A stretch of DNA of 64,000 bases, taken from assembly GCA_034766995.1 (NCBI GenBank), contig CM068313.1, positions 61,931,579-61,995,578 of the forward strand. Direction: 5' to 3'. This DNA comes from Acanthacorydalis orientalis (Eukaryota > Arthropoda > Insecta > Megaloptera > Corydalidae). A model generated the notes under the pieces. The model had not been told where the DNA came from, did no database searches, and worked only from the letters and a program-made list of their open reading frames with translations. Positions 61,794-64,000 of this stretch are shown in pieces. The translations under genes and the position numbers were made by a program. Numbering within the stretch: the first letter of the stretch is position 1; the number at the start of each line of letters is the position of its first letter.

Positions 61794-61959
61794 TGATATT
61801 TGGGGATATAAATAAATGAATATAAGTATATAAATACAGTAGATAACAATCTACTCCATAGATAGAAGACTCTGATCTACTCTTTATTAAGGTTACAGTT
61901 AGAACACATACATAGAATAGTATATTAAAGTCGATAAATTCAAATTCTATATACCAACA
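61794..61959 (-). repeat. Copia 5' LTR
   Basis: 166 bp, TG...CA ends on the minus strand, beginning TGTTGGTATATAG as in the copia group (Drosophila copia begins TGTTGGAATATAC). Confidence 0.9.
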
Positions 61960-61964
61960 TGATC

Positions 61965-63243
61965 AATTGAAGGATGCGCGCGCACTGCAGTAGCTGTGCG
62001 CGGTTTTTGTCTTGCCAATGTTGGGCGTCAAGATGTGTAATATACTTATTGAGAGTACATTTTATTACTTCATTCAGGTACTAGCGTAACCTTTATATTA
62101 AATAGAAATTTTAAAATACAGTTCAATAGAAAACATAACTGCTTATAACCGTAATTCGCCTAACCAAATAACGAGATTTTTGTTTAGACATTTGAGGGGT
62201 ATTTTCATATGGGGATATGTTCCCAGAACGATGAGACAGTTCCATGTGTCTTAAACACCCGAAAACCTGTATTTTGCTTGTTATTTTATTGTTGTCGTAA
62301 AATTGAAATCAGGTGCCCGTCGTAAATGTCTATTATGTGAGGAAAAAAGCAAATAACGAGAAATATTATCTTTTTATTATTTATGAAAAGTCCATTCTCG
62401 TGGGTTCTCGTCGCGTAGAGATATTGTTTGTATCGCTTGTATAGTCAAATATCGTTCGATACATCCACGTTTTGTCTTTGTATGAGTATTACACCTTACG
62501 AGTGGAAAAAGGAAGTGATTTAGTGTTCAGTGTCGTGATACTAGTTAAAACTTAATAAAAAAAAAATCACAATCAAACAGTATATATTTTTTTCTTTTGT
62601 CTAATTTGGGCGTTGCTTCTAGTGAGGCAGATGTTGGTGCCTTCTTAGTATCTTCAGTTCCTTGGGGCTGTGGGCCTCGAAAACCGGAATATGTAGTGTT
62701 GATGACAGACTTGATTTATGAAATTAAGAGTTTGAAGATCTAGAGCCCAATCTGGGAAAAGACAAAAAGTATAAGTACAGTTGTGCACTGATATGGTTCG
62801 GAAATTAGGTCCGGGGTCTAAGCCGCGGCTTTTAAGCCGGTTTTGAAAGTGAAAGGAAGATAGGAGTAGCGGTACAGGGATTTTAGGTAAACTTAGGTAT
62901 TAGTGCCTGAAAAAATTTTCAAAAAACCGACGACGGGAATGCACTTTTAAATACAAAAATAATTACAAAATACTTAAAAACTAATATAGCAAGACAATGA
63001 CAAACGGCAAACATGACATTATGAACACAGCAGTAGACAAGAACAGTGTGCCGTAAAAGAGAAAATGAATCATGCAAACACAATATTCAATCAGCAGACA
63101 TACAAAAATAATGGCATGCAGGCATTATGCGAACATAACTTAAGATTAACAAGTGAATAACAAAAGACGAATAAACAAACAAAACTCCCACGTAAGTACC
63201 GCCAAAAATGCATAATGTTCTCCTGAAGGATGAGGAGTCAGTT
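61965..63243. other. Intergenic stretch, nothing recognised
   Basis: No gene or transposon motif was seen. The short GC-rich stretch after the copia LTR (about 61975-62035) contains an imperfect inverted GCGCGCACTG/CTGTGCGCGG. Confidence 0.4.
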
Positions 63244-63660
63244 ATCTTAACGCAAACTGGACGGTGCAGAAATTGAGTGCAATAGTTCCACCAAGTATCT
63301 AGGCGTACTTCTGGACAGTAGGATTACCTACTCTGAACATATTGTCAGAGTACGCTGGAAGGCACTGGATGCACTGAGCCGTATCAACAGTCTCATGGCA
63401 GGTCATGGCGGCTTAAATGCCGAGAACAGAATAACGATCTATAAAGCAATTTTCGGCTCATCAAGGCCAGTATTGCACCTATTTGGAGGAACTCCTGTAA
63501 TTACAACGTCGTCCTGCTGAAAATACTGCCAAATAAAGCTTTAAGGACGGCATTGTCTAAAAGCAGATCGTACTTGATACGAAATTGACACCAGGAAGCA
63601 AAAATCAAAATGGCTGAACAATATATCCATAATTTAAGCGCCGTATTTTACTAACGAAAG
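63244..63660 (+). pseudogene. Jockey-clade reverse transcriptase fragment, plus strand
   Basis: The plus strand reads LDGAEIECNSSTKYLGVLLD then SRITYSEHI, the conserved block after the RT active site. It continues through NRITIYKAIFGSS and, after a frame change near 63465, to PIWRNSCNYNVVLLKILPNK, which matches the C-terminal W-containing region of Jockey-clade ORF2. The upstream RT core with YADD is absent, so the piece is 5'-truncated as is usual for incomplete reverse transcription. The 3' end was not found. It is the only clear transposon remnant on the plus strand in this window. Confidence 0.8.
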
Positions 63661-64000
63661 CCACTCGGTAATCAATTAATCGTGCGGCTCTGTAAACCTA
63701 AATGTATAACCCTAACTAACAGGGTGGGTAAATTACGACGACCCAATAAATTTGTGCAGCCATATTACTTCCTGGTGTGATACATATGACGACTATTGGT
63801 TGTAGTTATCCTGGATATCCAGGGGCAACATTCACCGATAACCTTGGATGAGCATACGACATCGTCGTTCAATCCCATCCCCCCTTTCCCAACCGATACC
63901 AAGTTATCTGAGTTTTTTGAATTTTTTCCCAAATAAAAAATCATCATGTTAGACATTTGCTGTAAATTGCAAGATAAGAAATAACATCAATAAAAATACA
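63661..64000. other. Right end of window, nothing recognised
   Basis: A short minus open frame (63765-63956) has no motif. It may contain the 3' UTR of the RT fragment. Confidence 0.4.

Larger units (their letters stand above)
61301..61959 (-). mobile_element. Internally deleted Copia element, 659 bp, with both ends
   Basis: A compact copia derivative in minus orientation. The right end is a complete 166-bp 5' LTR (61794-61959, TGTTGGTATATAG...AAATATCA). A half-tRNA-iMet primer site, a leader and the first part of gag follow. The left end is only the last 30 bp or so of an LTR (61301-61331), matching the right LTR with two differences. TGATC flanks both sides. Nearly all of gag, pol and the 3' LTR is deleted between about 61331 and 61332, leaving the outer terminus intact. 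Such an element could only move with help from an intact relative. Confidence 0.88.

Overview
The window is eukaryotic, AT-rich and dense in repeats. It looks like insect heterochromatin, perhaps pericentromeric. It contains no host protein-coding gene that I can defend. The insect assignment rests on the transposon set: an errantivirus-type Ty3/gypsy element primed by tRNA-Ser, as in Drosophila 17.6/297; a Jockey-clade non-LTR element; Copia elements with the half-tRNA-iMet primer site known from Drosophila copia; a Tc1 transposase; and a hAT-like MITE. The insect order cannot be decided from the sequence.

Layout. 1-481: broken Tc1 transposase (minus). 482-3905: unassigned DNA with a 115-bp tandem duplication, a (CT)n tract, a promoter-like stretch and an old ~355-bp duplication. 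3906-16682: an errantivirus (minus) with both LTRs (343 bp, 2 differences), a CGCT target duplication, PBS, gag, pol, env and PPT. Its left LTR is split by a full-length 4.7-kb Jockey-like element (4008-8734), which carries a 12-bp target duplication. 16683-17883: unassigned. 17884-23615: a graveyard of non-LTR fragments, all minus, two of them relatives of the 4008-8734 element. 23616-23715: 100-N assembly gap.

23716-48560 is satellite. It starts with 90 consecutive 182-bp monomers without an indel (23716-40095). Divergence then increases steadily (40096-41690), a decayed Copia element interrupts (about 41691-44727), and roughly 22 old monomers of about 170 bp follow, including a duplicated three-monomer higher-order unit of 511 bp. 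48840-55930 is a large inverted repeat with arms of about 1.1 kb. It encloses three tandem units of about 540-600 bp and two palindromes with (TA)n centres. 55931-64000 is mostly unassigned AT-rich DNA with a hAT-like MITE, a 659-bp internally deleted Copia with both ends and a 5-bp target duplication, and a non-LTR reverse transcriptase fragment on the plus strand.

Ten of eleven recognisable transposon remnants lie on the minus strand, next to a satellite array. That is the arrangement expected of a unistrand piRNA-type locus, but this is an inference only. The errantivirus reading frames are broken at several places, many at homopolymers, although its LTRs are almost identical, so assembly indels must be considered. 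The Jockey-like ORF1 and ORF2 are joined stop-to-start (TAAATG). A diverged copy keeps the same join with a different stop codon.
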